Assembly: GCA_965243285.1 (NCBI GenBank) | Contig: OZ251537.1 | Location: forward strand, 1,736,001-1,800,000 | Origin: JAHRAW01 sp965243285 | GTDB taxonomy: Bacteria; Pseudomonadota; Gammaproteobacteria; Arenicellales; Poriferihabitantaceae | Reading direction: 5' to 3' | Length of the DNA stretch: 64,000 bases | In this document: positions 25,281-34,914 of the stretch, in pieces | How positions within the stretch are numbered: the stretch's first letter is position 1 | How the letters are laid out: each line of letters opens with the position of its first letter | Made by a program: the position numbers and the translations under genes | The notes under the pieces: generated by a model | Database searches by the model: none | What the model was told of the DNA's origin: nothing | Seen by the model: only the letters and a program-made list of their open reading frames with translations

Positions 25281-25780
25281 AGGGATTTATAGTCCTAAAT
25301 CTGCAGTTCGGTTGGCGTTTTTTGAGGTCAGCGGCTGATTTAGGGGGGCTGCGTTTGCTTTGGCTTTGGCTTTGGCTTTGGCTTTGGCTTTGGCTTTTGC
25401 TTTTGACTTTTGACTTTTCGCTTTTGGCTTTGGTTTTTAACGTTTTACTCCACCTTAGCTTTTTCAGGGGGGAGTCAAATCAGGCGGCTTTATCGCCTGA
25501 TTTGGTGGGGGGCTGTTGAGGTTGGTCTTTTTGCTTTTGCCTTTAAATCTTCAACTCATTAGTCTAAATGAGGAACAAGGTAGAAATCAAAAGCAAATCA
25601 AAAGCAAATCAAAAGTCCCCCCACCAAATCAGCCCGAGCCTATCGGCTCGGTCAGATTTGACTCCCCCCAGATGAAGCGGGGGGAGTAAAGCGTAACAGC
25701 CAAAGCGAAAAGCCAAAGCGAAAAATCAAAATCAAAAACCAAAAGCAAACCCACCGTGCAGATTTAGATATATAAATCCC
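25281..25780. repeat. Mosaic intergenic repeat, copy 4 (next to the transposase remnant)
   Basis: The left end GGGATTTATAGTCCTAAATC and right end CAGATTTAGATATATAAATC are the family termini. Inside are a T-rich arm of tandem TTTGGC units, the AAATCAGGCG-type hairpin, CTTTTTCAGGGGGGAG, then a second hairpin block with AAATCAGCCCGAGCC. A-rich AAAGCGAAAAGCC units follow, so this copy carries two core hairpins. Confidence 0.85.
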
Positions 25781-26080
25781 AAATAATGGAACGCAGTATT
25801 CACATTAACGCCAACCAAATCCGCCGCACATCGCGCCAGCGCTGCGGCCACAAAATGCTCGATTTATGCTCGACTAATGGCCGCTGTTTAGGGCTGCTCA
25901 ATTTGTTCTTTCTCATGCTAGTGTATATAACATAAATCCGAGTTATCTATGGCAGCCCCAAAATGAATACAGCGGCTGAGTTTTACGGATGAAAAGTTGG
26001 CTGCTCATTGTTGCCCCATGTGCGCGCAACCGGCCGTCGCAGTGAATGGGCCTGACCGGGCGATGGAAGTGCCGTTTTCG
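25781..26080. other. Gene-free stretch with one member of a diverged 60-bp repeat pair
   Basis: No gene is seen. A segment at 25828-25888 with CCAACCAAATCCGCCGC and CATCGCGCC resembles 26900-26957 at about 80% identity by eye. It may be debris of an older element. The rest shows nothing recognisable. Confidence 0.5.
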
Positions 26081-26168
26081 TTCACAACATGGGCTTCACA
26101 ACATGGGCTTCACAACATGGGCTTCACAACATGGGCTTCACAACATGGGCTTCACAACATGGGCTTCA
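26081..26168. repeat. 14-bp tandem repeat grown from the 3' end of orn
   Basis: Six copies of TTCACAACATGGGC end at the orn stop codon. Read on the minus strand, each unit repeats the last codons plus stop (ATGCTG TGA AGCCC in orn, ATGTTG TGA AGCCC in the copies). Because 14 is not a multiple of 3, the copies lie outside the coding frame after the stop. Confidence 0.9.
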
Positions 26169-26717
26169 CAGCATCGGCGCTTGAATAAAAGTCTCGCGAT
26201 AAAATTTCAACTCGGCGATGGATTCGCGAATGTCGTCGAGGGCGCGATGGGTATTGTATTTCTTGAAATCGTCTAGCAATTCCGGGCGCCAACGCACCAC
26301 CAACTCCTTGATGGAACTGACATCCAGATTGCGGTAATGCAGATACGCCTCCAGTTTGGGCATATATAGGGCGAGAAAACGCCGGTCCTGACAGATGGAA
26401 TTGCCGCACAGCGGCGAGGCGTTGCCGGGCACATGGCGGGCGATGAAAGCCAGCGTGGCGCGCTCGGCCTCGCGTTCGTCGATTCGAGATTCCTTGACGC
26501 GATTGACCAGCCCGCTGTCGGTGTGGGTGCGGGTGTTCCATTGATCCATTTCCGCCAAACGTGTGAGCGGCTGGTGCACCGCCAGCGCCGGCCCCTCTTC
26601 GATGATATTGAGATGCGGGTCGGTGATGATGGTGGCGATTTCGATGATGCGGTCGGTGGCCGGCGACAAGCCGGTCATTTCGAGGTCGAGCCAAACGAGA
26701 TTGCGGTTGCGCGCCAT
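26166..26717 (-). CDS. orn: Oligoribonuclease
   Basis: 183 residues, matching E. coli Orn (181). It is a DEDDh 3'-5' exonuclease that degrades 2-5 nt RNA and pGpG. Catalytic residues are seen in LVWLDLEMTGLSPATDRIIEIA (Asp-x-Glu), in CGNSICQDRRFL (Asp) and in NTHRALDDIRESIAELKFY (His-Asp). The extreme C-terminus IQAPML lies in the first unit of a 14-bp tandem repeat. It stands alone on this strand, without rsgA or other usual neighbours. Confidence 0.97.
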   Translation of the reverse strand: MARNRNLVWLDLEMTGLSPATDRIIEIATIITDPHLNIIEEGPALAVHQPLTRLAEMDQWNTRTHTDSGLVNRVKESRIDEREAERATLAFIARHVPGNASPLCGNSICQDRRFLALYMPKLEAYLHYRNLDVSSIKELVVRWRPELLDDFKKYNTHRALDDIRESIAELKFYRETFIQAPML

Positions 26718-27217
26718 CGGCTAGTTCTCTTGGGGTTCGGGGGGATGGGCGTGGCCGGCCCGGGGCGAACAACAACGGCCTCGGCGAGCATCGGCGCGGC
26801 CGGCGCGACGCCAAAATACGGCGGTATTATGCATCGAGCCCACTCAGAAAGCGACTTCCCATATTGGTCAATACATACCGCGCTCCAAATCGACACCAAC
26901 CAAATCCGCCGCGCATCGCGCCGTCGTTGCGGCAACTAAATGTTCGATCAACCGCTCTTGTACCTCAGCGCCGTGAGGTCGCTGTTGCGGATAATCGAGC
27001 GTCGAGTAGTCATCCGGCTTTCATCGGGGTCGGCAAAGGGCAAGCGCATGGCGCGTTTGCGGCGATTAAACTGGCCTAAATCGCCAAATTAAATCATGCG
27101 GCAACCGCTGGCTTCCAACTTGCTCGGCTTCAACGGCGAGTAACGCCGTCGGCGGCGAATCAGCCTCATAAATCGGTACAATGCGCGGCCGTTTTGGCCA
27201 TCATTTGCGCGCTATTC
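26718..27217. other. Gap between divergent orn and cobS
   Basis: 500 bp without a recognisable gene. It contains the second copy of the CCAACCAAATCCGCCGC segment (26898-26957). Before cobS a TACAAT (27177-27182) could be a -10 box, without a good -35 box. Nothing else is supported. Confidence 0.4.
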
Positions 27218-28240
27218 ATGCTCCGCCTCACCCCCGACCAGCGGCTTTCCGCTAGGGAAATTTTTGGCATCGACGCCGATATGCAAGTGCCGGCGTTTTC
27301 GCACGCCGATGAACATGTGCCGGAAATCGACCGGGGCTATCGCTTCAATCGCGATGTCACCCTCGCCATACTCGCCGGCTTCGCGCACAACCGCCGGGTG
27401 TTGGTGCACGGCTGGCACGGCAGCGGCAAATCCACCCACATCGAGCAAGTGGCGGCGCGGCTGAATTGGCCGTGCGCGCGCGTCAATCTCGATGGCCATA
27501 TCAGCCGCCTGGATTTGGTGGGGCGGGATGTCATCGCCATCCGCGACGGGTTGCAGGTGACGGAATTTCAAGAGGGCGTGGTGCCGTGGGCGCTGCAGCG
27601 ACCGATGGCGTTGATACTCGATGAATTCGACGCTGGGCGGCCGGATGTGATGTTCGTCATGCACCGCATCCTCGAGCGCGATGGCAAATTCACCCTGTTG
27701 GATCAAAACCGCGTGCTCGCCCCGCACCCGGCGTTTCGCTTGTTCGCCACCGCCAACACCGTCGGGCTGGGCAATTTGGATGGCTTATACCACGGCGCCC
27801 AAACCCTAAACCAAGGGCAAATGGATCGTTGGAGCATGGTTGCCCACCTCGATTATCCGCCGCCCGAGGATGAAATCGACATCGTGCTGGCGCAAGTCGG
27901 CCAGCAAGCGGGTGACTTCCAGCTCCCGGAGCAGTCACCGACTCCGCCCCCCAACCGCGCCTGCATCGCGCAGATGGTGGCGGTGGCCGGACTGACCCGC
28001 CGCGGCTTCGCCGCCGGCGACTTGCGCACCGTGATGTCGCCGCGCACGGTCATCGCCTGGGCCGAAAACTACGGCATTTTCGGCGACCTCGAGCGCGCCT
28101 TTCGCTTGTCCTTCGTCGACCGCTGCGACCCGGCCGAGCGCTCCATCATCGCCGAATACTACCAACGCGTGTTCGGCGAGGAACTGACCGCGGATTCCAT
28201 CAACGTGCTGCCTAGCGATGCAGTCAGCGCGGGTGATTGA
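27218..28240 (+). CDS. cobS: CobS: AAA+ ATPase subunit of aerobic cobaltochelatase
   Basis: 340 residues from ATG 27218 (MLRLTPDQRLSAREIFGIDADMQVPAF). The frame opens 8 codons earlier but the family begins with this segment. The Walker A is GWHGSGKST (about 65-73), followed by HIEQVAARLNWPCARVNLDGHISRLDLVG. The Walker B is MALILDEFDAGRPDVMF, and sensor-type FRLFATANTVGLGNLDGLYHG is present. CobS with CobT and CobN inserts cobalt into hydrogenobyrinic acid a,c-diamide in the aerobic B12 route. CobT follows 1.1 kb later, beyond a large repeat block; cobN is not in the window. Confidence 0.92.
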   Translation: MLRLTPDQRLSAREIFGIDADMQVPAFSHADEHVPEIDRGYRFNRDVTLAILAGFAHNRRVLVHGWHGSGKSTHIEQVAARLNWPCARVNLDGHISRLDLVGRDVIAIRDGLQVTEFQEGVVPWALQRPMALILDEFDAGRPDVMFVMHRILERDGKFTLLDQNRVLAPHPAFRLFATANTVGLGNLDGLYHGAQTLNQGQMDRWSMVAHLDYPPPEDEIDIVLAQVGQQAGDFQLPEQSPTPPPNRACIAQMVAVAGLTRRGFAAGDLRTVMSPRTVIAWAENYGIFGDLERAFRLSFVDRCDPAERSIIAEYYQRVFGEELTADSINVLPSDAVSAGD

Positions 28241-29342
<1,102 letters not shown>

Positions 29343-31142
29343 ATGACCCACCAAGCCGCCGCGCAGTGCCGTATCGAGCATCATTGCGCGGCGGTGGTGC
29401 GCGCCATGGTCGGGCGGGGCGATGTGGAATTCCAAAATGGGGCGGTGGTGGTGGACGGGCGGGCGGTGGACTTATCGGCGCCGTATTTGGCGGGGGGTGG
29501 GCTATCCGCTGGCATAGAATCGAACCGCGGGGCGGCGGATTGCATCGCTATGCGGCTGATGTTTAGCGATGCGGCGCGCTATCGCCGCGCTAGGCCGCAG
29601 GCGCCGGTGGCGGCATTAGTGTTCGATATTCTGGAGCAGTTGCGGGTGGAATCCATGCGGCCGCCGCAGTGGCGTGGGCTGGCGCGCAATATCGATGCGG
29701 CGCATGGCAAGTGGCGCGATGCGGCGCTGGCGACCACCTGGGTTGCGAGCGAAATCGGGCGGGTGATTTTCAGCCTGATTCAAGTGGTGCGGGCGCGCTT
29801 TAACCCCGCCCCGGATGCCCATGCCGCCCCGCCCCCCCCGTGGGAGGCCCAAACCGAGCATGTGATCGAGCCCACCTGGCTGCGGCTGAGCCCCATGGTC
29901 GGCCATGAGTTGAGCAAAATGACGGCGCGGCGCGCAAATCAAGCGGCATTTTCGGCCCCGGCGGCGCGCCTGGCCGTGACCATCGCCGACCTCATCGCCC
30001 AACTCACCCATGATTTCGCCGAGTTTGCCGCCACCACGCCGCCGCGCCAGGCGGCCGCCATCCGCCGCCAACTATGGCGCGCTTTGGAGACATCGCCAGC
30101 CGCCGAATCCGCCAACCAAAAGGCCGGCGCGCCGGCGGCTAGCGCGCCGACCCCGGTCGCCGCCGCGCAGATATACCGCATCCACAGCCGCGCCTTCGAC
30201 GCCGAAATAAACGCCGCCGCCCTATATCGCCCGTCGCAGCGCCACGCCTTGTGCCAGCGGCTGGATAAATTGGTCGCCGCCCAAGCATTAAGCGTGCCGC
30301 GCCTGGCGCACCGTTTGGGGCGCGCCTTCGCCACCGCGCAGCGCGATGGCTGGAGTTTTGGCGAACAACACGGCTACCTCGATGCTCGGCGCTTGAGTCA
30401 ACTGGTATCGCGCCCGGGGGATGCGCGTATTTTCAAGCGCGCCGCCAGCCGTGGGCGCTGTGATGCCGCGCTCACCTTTTTGGTGGATAACTCGGGCTCC
30501 ATGAAACGCCAAAATATCGCCGCGCTTGCCACCGCGCTGGATATCTACTGCCGCGCCGCCGAGATGGCCGGGGTGGCCACCGAACTGCTCGGTTTCAGCA
30601 CCGCCAGTTGGCACGGCGGCCGCGCCCTGCAAGCATGGCAACGCGCCGACCAATCCACCGGGCAATCCATCGACCAACTTACCGGCCAACCCATCGCCCA
30701 ACCCGCCACCCCAGGTCGGCTCGGCGAGCGCTTACACATCGTCTATAAATCGGCGCGCACGCCATGGCGCCGCGCCCGCCCGGCCATCGCCGCCCTGCTA
30801 AATCCGCTGCATTTTCGTGAAGGCTTGGACGGCGAAGCCTTGGCATGGGCGAGCGCCCGCTTAAATCGCAGCGACCGCGCGCGCAAATGCTTAGTTCTGC
30901 TCTCCGACGGCGTGCCCATGGAGTCCGCCACCGACCAATATAACGATGCTGGCTACCTCGCCCGCCACCTCAAAAACACCGCCCGCCGCATCGAGATGCG
31001 CACCGATATAGAACTCAAAGCCATCGGCCTCGGCTGCGATTTAAATGAATATTTTCCTGATTCCATTCGCCTAGATTTAGACTTGCCCTTAAATAATCAC
31101 GCATCAAGCACCTTAGAAAAATTGTTTAAATTACCCCGATAA
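29343..31142 (+). CDS. cobT: CobT: von Willebrand-type subunit of aerobic cobaltochelatase
   Basis: 599 residues. The N-terminal part has CobT features (LSAGIESNRGAADCIAMRLMFSD, FDILEQLRVES). The segment IYRIHSRAFDAEINAAALYR leads into the metal-ion-binding VWA domain, with MIDAS motif FLVDNSGSMKRQN (about residue 380) and VLLSDGVPMESATDQYN. EGLDGEALAWASARLNR and DIELKAIGLGCDLNEYFP are diagnostic of CobT. The acidic middle region of other CobT proteins is replaced by an Ala/Pro-rich linker. A STGQSIDQLTGQPIAQP repeat (30648-30716) is inserted in the VWA domain. No ribosome site precedes ATG 29343, which abuts the repeat block. Confidence 0.88.
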   Translation: MTHQAAAQCRIEHHCAAVVRAMVGRGDVEFQNGAVVVDGRAVDLSAPYLAGGGLSAGIESNRGAADCIAMRLMFSDAARYRRARPQAPVAALVFDILEQLRVESMRPPQWRGLARNIDAAHGKWRDAALATTWVASEIGRVIFSLIQVVRARFNPAPDAHAAPPPPWEAQTEHVIEPTWLRLSPMVGHELSKMTARRANQAAFSAPAARLAVTIADLIAQLTHDFAEFAATTPPRQAAAIRRQLWRALETSPAAESANQKAGAPAASAPTPVAAAQIYRIHSRAFDAEINAAALYRPSQRHALCQRLDKLVAAQALSVPRLAHRLGRAFATAQRDGWSFGEQHGYLDARRLSQLVSRPGDARIFKRAASRGRCDAALTFLVDNSGSMKRQNIAALATALDIYCRAAEMAGVATELLGFSTASWHGGRALQAWQRADQSTGQSIDQLTGQPIAQPATPGRLGERLHIVYKSARTPWRRARPAIAALLNPLHFREGLDGEALAWASARLNRSDRARKCLVLLSDGVPMESATDQYNDAGYLARHLKNTARRIEMRTDIELKAIGLGCDLNEYFPDSIRLDLDLPLNNHASSTLEKLFKLPR

Positions 31143-31179
31143 TTCTTTCAGTTTGATTAGCGCTGCACGCTTTTATCTT

Positions 31180-31345
31180 TTTTATTTTGATTTTCGCTGT
31201 GGCTGTTGATTTGGCTTTTGGCGTTTTACTCCCCGCTTTATTTTGCGGGGGAGTCAAAACTGGCGGCTTTATCGTCAGTTTTGGCGGTAGGTGTTTGACG
31301 CCAACATAAGAAAACTGTACTGGGAATTAAGTATATAAATTCAAA
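31180..31345. repeat. Mosaic intergenic repeat, partial copy after cobT
   Basis: A short T-rich arm leads to the clamp CTCCCCGC...GCGGGGGAG and the hairpin AAAACTGGCGG...CGTCAGTTTT. A right terminus AATTAAGTATATAAATTC follows. It lies in the convergent gap between cobT and the broken NYN gene. The left terminus is absent or degraded. Confidence 0.75.
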
Positions 31346-31375
31346 TTATTAATCTACCAATTTAATATTTATCAA

Positions 31376-31854
31376 CTATTTTCGAGAATCTTTGACATAC
31401 ATGGCGGTGTCATCATTTCTCATTTCAACTTTAAATAACTCGGTGGCTTTAATTAAATCACTTGGTCTTTTATAGCCGAAGTTTACGGCTGAAAATGAGC
31501 CTTTATTCGAAAGATATAGGCCGATTTTACCCATATAAGCCCAGCCATCATCGTCTGATGTTTGCTCGACTGCGGTTCTCAATAGGCTAACTAGACTAGT
31601 ATCTCCTCTTAACTCTTGTTGGGTTTTTTGAGCGGGGTTTTCTTTTCCCAGAAGCCATATACTGGCAACCCGTTTTCACGGATTCTCACCGCCAACGGCG
31701 TGAAATCGCTATCGCTGCTCATCAATGTAAATGCATCGATGTTGCCGCAGTAAAGCAAATCCATTGCATCGATGATCATGGCGGCGCCATTGATGGACTG
31801 GCTGCTGACATTATCGCAGTCGATAAGCAATGCGATGCGTTTATGTTCAGGCAT
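31376..31854 (-). pseudogene. Broken NYN (LabA/DUF88-like) RNase-type gene with LOTUS/OST-HTH end
   Basis: The 5' fragment (31609-31854, 81 codons) begins MPEHKRIALLIDCDNVSSQSI with the NYN Asp motif. It continues with AAMIIDAMDLLYCGNIDAFTLMSSDSDFTPLAVRIRENG, then stops after KKTPLKKPNKS. Between SSQSI and AAMIIDAMDLL about 45 residues that intact relatives carry (including a YGDW segment) are missing, an in-frame deletion. The 3' fragment (31376-31582) DDDGWAYMGKIGLYLSNKGSF and YKRPSDLIKATELFKVE is the OST-HTH/LOTUS domain that normally follows. One gene has therefore decayed through a deletion and a frameshift or stop. Confidence 0.8.
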
Positions 31855-31942
31855 TAATTTAATCCTACACTGATGACGCTGCAGTTATAACCATAAATGT
31901 ATAACGATGGATGTGATTCATCACTTAAATCACGGCCGTCAT

Positions 31943-34204
31943 CTAAGTCGTCAAGCGGCGATAAATATCGGCGACTTTGAGTGGCAGTTTTCGTACTTCA
32001 TCGATCACCACATAACTGGCGTGGCCGTACATGTGCGGCAGGTAGTCGCCGGCCTCGGTGTCGATGGTGATGCAAAAAGGGTGGATGCCGGCGTGGCGGG
32101 CTTCGAGCAGGGCGCGGCGGGTGTCTTCTACGCCGTAGTCGCCGCGATAGCCGTCGTAGTCGTCGGGCTTGCCGTCCGATAGCGTGATGAGGATGCGGGT
32201 GCGCGCCGCCACTTGGTTTAGCACGCCGCTTAAGTGGCGAATGGCGACCCCCATGCGGGTGTAATCTTGCGGGCGCAGGCCGCTTATGCATGCGCGCACC
32301 GCGTCGTCATAAGGTTGCGCGAAGGTTTTGACGCGATAAATCTCGCAGCGGTTGCGCGTCATGCCGGAAAATCCATAGATGGCGTATTGGTCGCTTAAGA
32401 TTTCCAAGGCCTCGCATAGCAGCGCCAAACTCTCGCGCACCGCATCGTTAATCCAACCTTGGGTGGAGCCGCTGACATCCACCATAAAAACCACCGCCAA
32501 ATCGCGCTCGGTTTTATGGGCGCGGGTGAACAATCGGTCGCTCATCTCGACGCCGGTGCGCGCCTCGGCATACGCCGCCACCAAGGCATCGAGGTCGATG
32601 TCGTCGCCGTCCGGCTGCGCTTTGAGTATTTTATCTTCACCACGCAGGGCTTCGAAATGGCGCCGAATCTCGGTCACTTGCGGGCGATATTTTTTCAAGG
32701 TGGCGGCCACAAAGCCATCATCCACCGGGTGCACGCCGCTTTCGCGCAATACACACCAGTTTTTGCGATAATTTTCGCGGCGAAAATCCCATTCGTCATA
32801 GCGCCAGGCGTCGGGTTGATTGGCGGCCTCGGTCTGCGCGCTGGCATCGCCGGCATGATTGGGGCGATAGCCGCCATCGCCAGCCGGCTGCAGCCAATCC
32901 TCGGGTAATTGCGCCAAATCTTGCAGCAGCGAGGCCAGCAACTGCGCCGCCGCCGGCGTCATGTCCATGGGTTCGCCGTCCAAATTGAGTTCGCCGCGGC
33001 CGTCCGTCGCCTCGCCGTCCGCATCCCAGGTGAAGCGATGCGTAGCCTCGCCAGCCTCGGCGCCGTCGCCGTCGCCATCCGCCGCATCATGCTCGGCCAA
33101 CATCTCGGCTAACAGCGATTGCAACTCGGTTTTATCGGCCGCCTGGCGTTGCTCCACCGCCAGCCGCGCCGCCGCCGGGTCGAGTTCACCTTGATACAAC
33201 AAGGCCTCGGGCCAGGCCGTGGTGTGCGCGTATAAGGCCGAGGTCGCGGCCAGGGAATCGGCCACTTCGGCCTCCGCCGCGCCTAATCGCGCGCTGATGC
33301 TGCGCCAGGTGGCGTCTTGAGGCGCGGCGGCGTCTAGGGCTGACATTTCCCGCGCCAAGCCGGGCAATTCGCGCGCGATGCAGGCGTTCAGGCGGATGCT
33401 CTCGAGGCGCGTGAACAGCGCCAGGGCGCGGTTCGGGTTATCAAAATCAGCCAGAATTTCGCTCAGATGGGGCGACTCGGGGGTGGCGCGCCGATAGGTG
33501 CCGAAGCGCGTTTGCGCCCACAAATGCACCGCCATCGCCTTGTATAAGCGGCGATTTTGCTCGCGGTCGTCAAAGCGGTTGATGCGCGCTGGTAAATACA
33601 AAACATCGGTATCGGTGCGGCTACGCTCGCCAGCTTCGATTTTCAAGTCGCGCCCGCCCAGCCCGTACCCGCCCAGGCCGCGAATGTAGCGCTCCAACAT
33701 GGGGCGGATTTGGATGAGCGTCACCACGCTGTCATCGCGGCGATATTCATGGGCGAAATCGGCGATGCGCGCAAAGGCGGCGCTGCCGGGATACAAGCCC
33801 TCTTTATCGTACACATCCATCGCCGCTAACAACCACTGCCGCGTGCCTTCCATGCCAATTAGCGCCAGCGCCCGCGGCGCATGGCTTACAAACTGATACC
33901 CCATCTCCGAGTTGGATTTGCGGATGACATCAGTCCACCGCAACGCAAACTCCTGCTGCGCCGCCGGCAATGCGGTGAGCCCGCGCGCCGGCTCCTCAGC
34001 GGTGCGCCGGCTGGACAGCACCGCATCTAGATATTCATCCAGCACCTGCTCGATTTGCCGTTGGTTCACGTTAGGGGTGGTTGGTGGGGACGGGTTGCTT
34101 TTGATCTTGTTGTTGCTTTTGATTTTGATGTTGCTGTTGTTTTTGACTTTGATGTTGTTGTTTTTGACTTTGATGTTGTTGTTGATGTTAAGGCTTTGCT
34201 CCAC
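31943..34204 (-). CDS. NorD/CbbO-like von Willebrand factor A protein
   Basis: Up to 753 residues. The C-terminal VWA domain has MIDAS motif VVFMVDVSGSTQGWIND, plus RILITLSDGKPDDYDGYRGDYGVEDTRRAL and FCITIDTEAGDYLPHMYG. These are typical of NorD (nitric-oxide reductase activation) and CbbO (Rubisco activase partner). The long helical N-terminal half (ALFTRLESIRLNACIARELPG) also fits. Such proteins act with a MoxR-type ATPase (NorQ/CbbQ), but none is adjacent. The frame opens at a GTG at 34204 lying inside a mosaic repeat. The first 45 residues are Lys/Asn runs (KVKNNNIKVKNN) encoded by the repeat arm. The conserved part begins near GTG 34067-34069 (VNQRQIEQVLDEYLDAV), which may be the real start. 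Confidence 0.82.
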   Translation of the reverse strand: MEQSLNINNNIKVKNNNIKVKNNSNIKIKSNNKIKSNPSPPTTPNVNQRQIEQVLDEYLDAVLSSRRTAEEPARGLTALPAAQQEFALRWTDVIRKSNSEMGYQFVSHAPRALALIGMEGTRQWLLAAMDVYDKEGLYPGSAAFARIADFAHEYRRDDSVVTLIQIRPMLERYIRGLGGYGLGGRDLKIEAGERSRTDTDVLYLPARINRFDDREQNRRLYKAMAVHLWAQTRFGTYRRATPESPHLSEILADFDNPNRALALFTRLESIRLNACIARELPGLAREMSALDAAAPQDATWRSISARLGAAEAEVADSLAATSALYAHTTAWPEALLYQGELDPAAARLAVEQRQAADKTELQSLLAEMLAEHDAADGDGDGAEAGEATHRFTWDADGEATDGRGELNLDGEPMDMTPAAAQLLASLLQDLAQLPEDWLQPAGDGGYRPNHAGDASAQTEAANQPDAWRYDEWDFRRENYRKNWCVLRESGVHPVDDGFVAATLKKYRPQVTEIRRHFEALRGEDKILKAQPDGDDIDLDALVAAYAEARTGVEMSDRLFTRAHKTERDLAVVFMVDVSGSTQGWINDAVRESLALLCEALEILSDQYAIYGFSGMTRNRCEIYRVKTFAQPYDDAVRACISGLRPQDYTRMGVAIRHLSGVLNQVAARTRILITLSDGKPDDYDGYRGDYGVEDTRRALLEARHAGIHPFCITIDTEAGDYLPHMYGHASYVVIDEVRKLPLKVADIYRRLTT

Positions 34205-34400
34205 CCTATCTTTTTAGGGGGGAGCCAAAACTGGTGGCTTCATCGCCAGTTTTGGTGGGGGGTGCTTTTGATTTTAATCTTGATGTTGACTTTGATTTTG
34301 ATGTTGACTTTGATTTTGATGTTGACTTTGATTTTGATGTTGACTTTGATTTTGATGTTGACTTTGATTTTGGCTTTTGATTAGGCTTTCGCTTTTGGTT
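34070..34400. repeat. Mosaic intergenic repeat at the 5' end of the NorD-like gene
   Basis: A T-rich arm (TTTGATGTTG-type) runs into CACCCTATCTTTTTAGGGGGGAG, then the hairpin AAAACTGGTGG...CGCCAGTTTTGG. About five perfect copies of an 18-bp unit TTTGATTTTGATGTTGAC follow (34275-34370). The segment from 34070 to 34204 is also readable as the N-terminus of the NorD-like protein. Confidence 0.85.
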
Positions 34401-34594
34401 TTACTTTTAACTCCCACTCCACGCTTTTTCTTTCATGCGCTGGCCGGCTATGAACTGACTCCGTCTTCGACTCCGACTTTAGAGATTCGCTCGCTGCTGG
34501 TTGATTTTTCGCGGTGTCGGTGGTCATGTGGGTTAAATTCGACTGCATTCTCGTTATTGTTTGGCGGTGGTTAATTTATCCGCGAAAGAGGTGG

Positions 34595-34905
34595 GGGTTT
34601 GTACATTATAAAAAGCAAAAGTGAAGGCGGAAAGCGAAAGTCAAAAGCAACAACAAGATTAAAATCAAAAGCAACAACAAGATTAAAATCAAAAGCAACA
34701 GCAACATCAAAGTCAAAAGCAACAGCAACATCAACATCAAAGTCAAAAGCACCCCCCACCAAAACTGGCGATGAAGCCACCAGTTTTGGCTCCCCCCTAA
34801 AAAGATAGGGTGGAGCAAAGCGTTAACAGCAAAAGCGAAAAGCCAAGGTCAAAAGCCAAGGTCAAAAGCCAAGGTCAAAAGCAAAATATTTCCAGTTGTG
34901 GGGGT
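34595..34905. repeat. Mosaic intergenic repeat downstream of ychF
   Basis: An A-rich arm is built of AAAAGCAACA and AGATTAAAATC units, including two near-perfect 24-bp repeats at about 34648-34697. The hairpin AAAACTGGCG...CACCAGTTTT with the CCCCCC and GATAGGGTGGAGC ends follows, then GGTCAAAAGCCAA (three tandem copies). The core is the inverted counterpart of the 34200-34265 core, so the two copies face each other 500 bp apart. Confidence 0.85.
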
Positions 34906-34914
34906 GGAAGAGGG

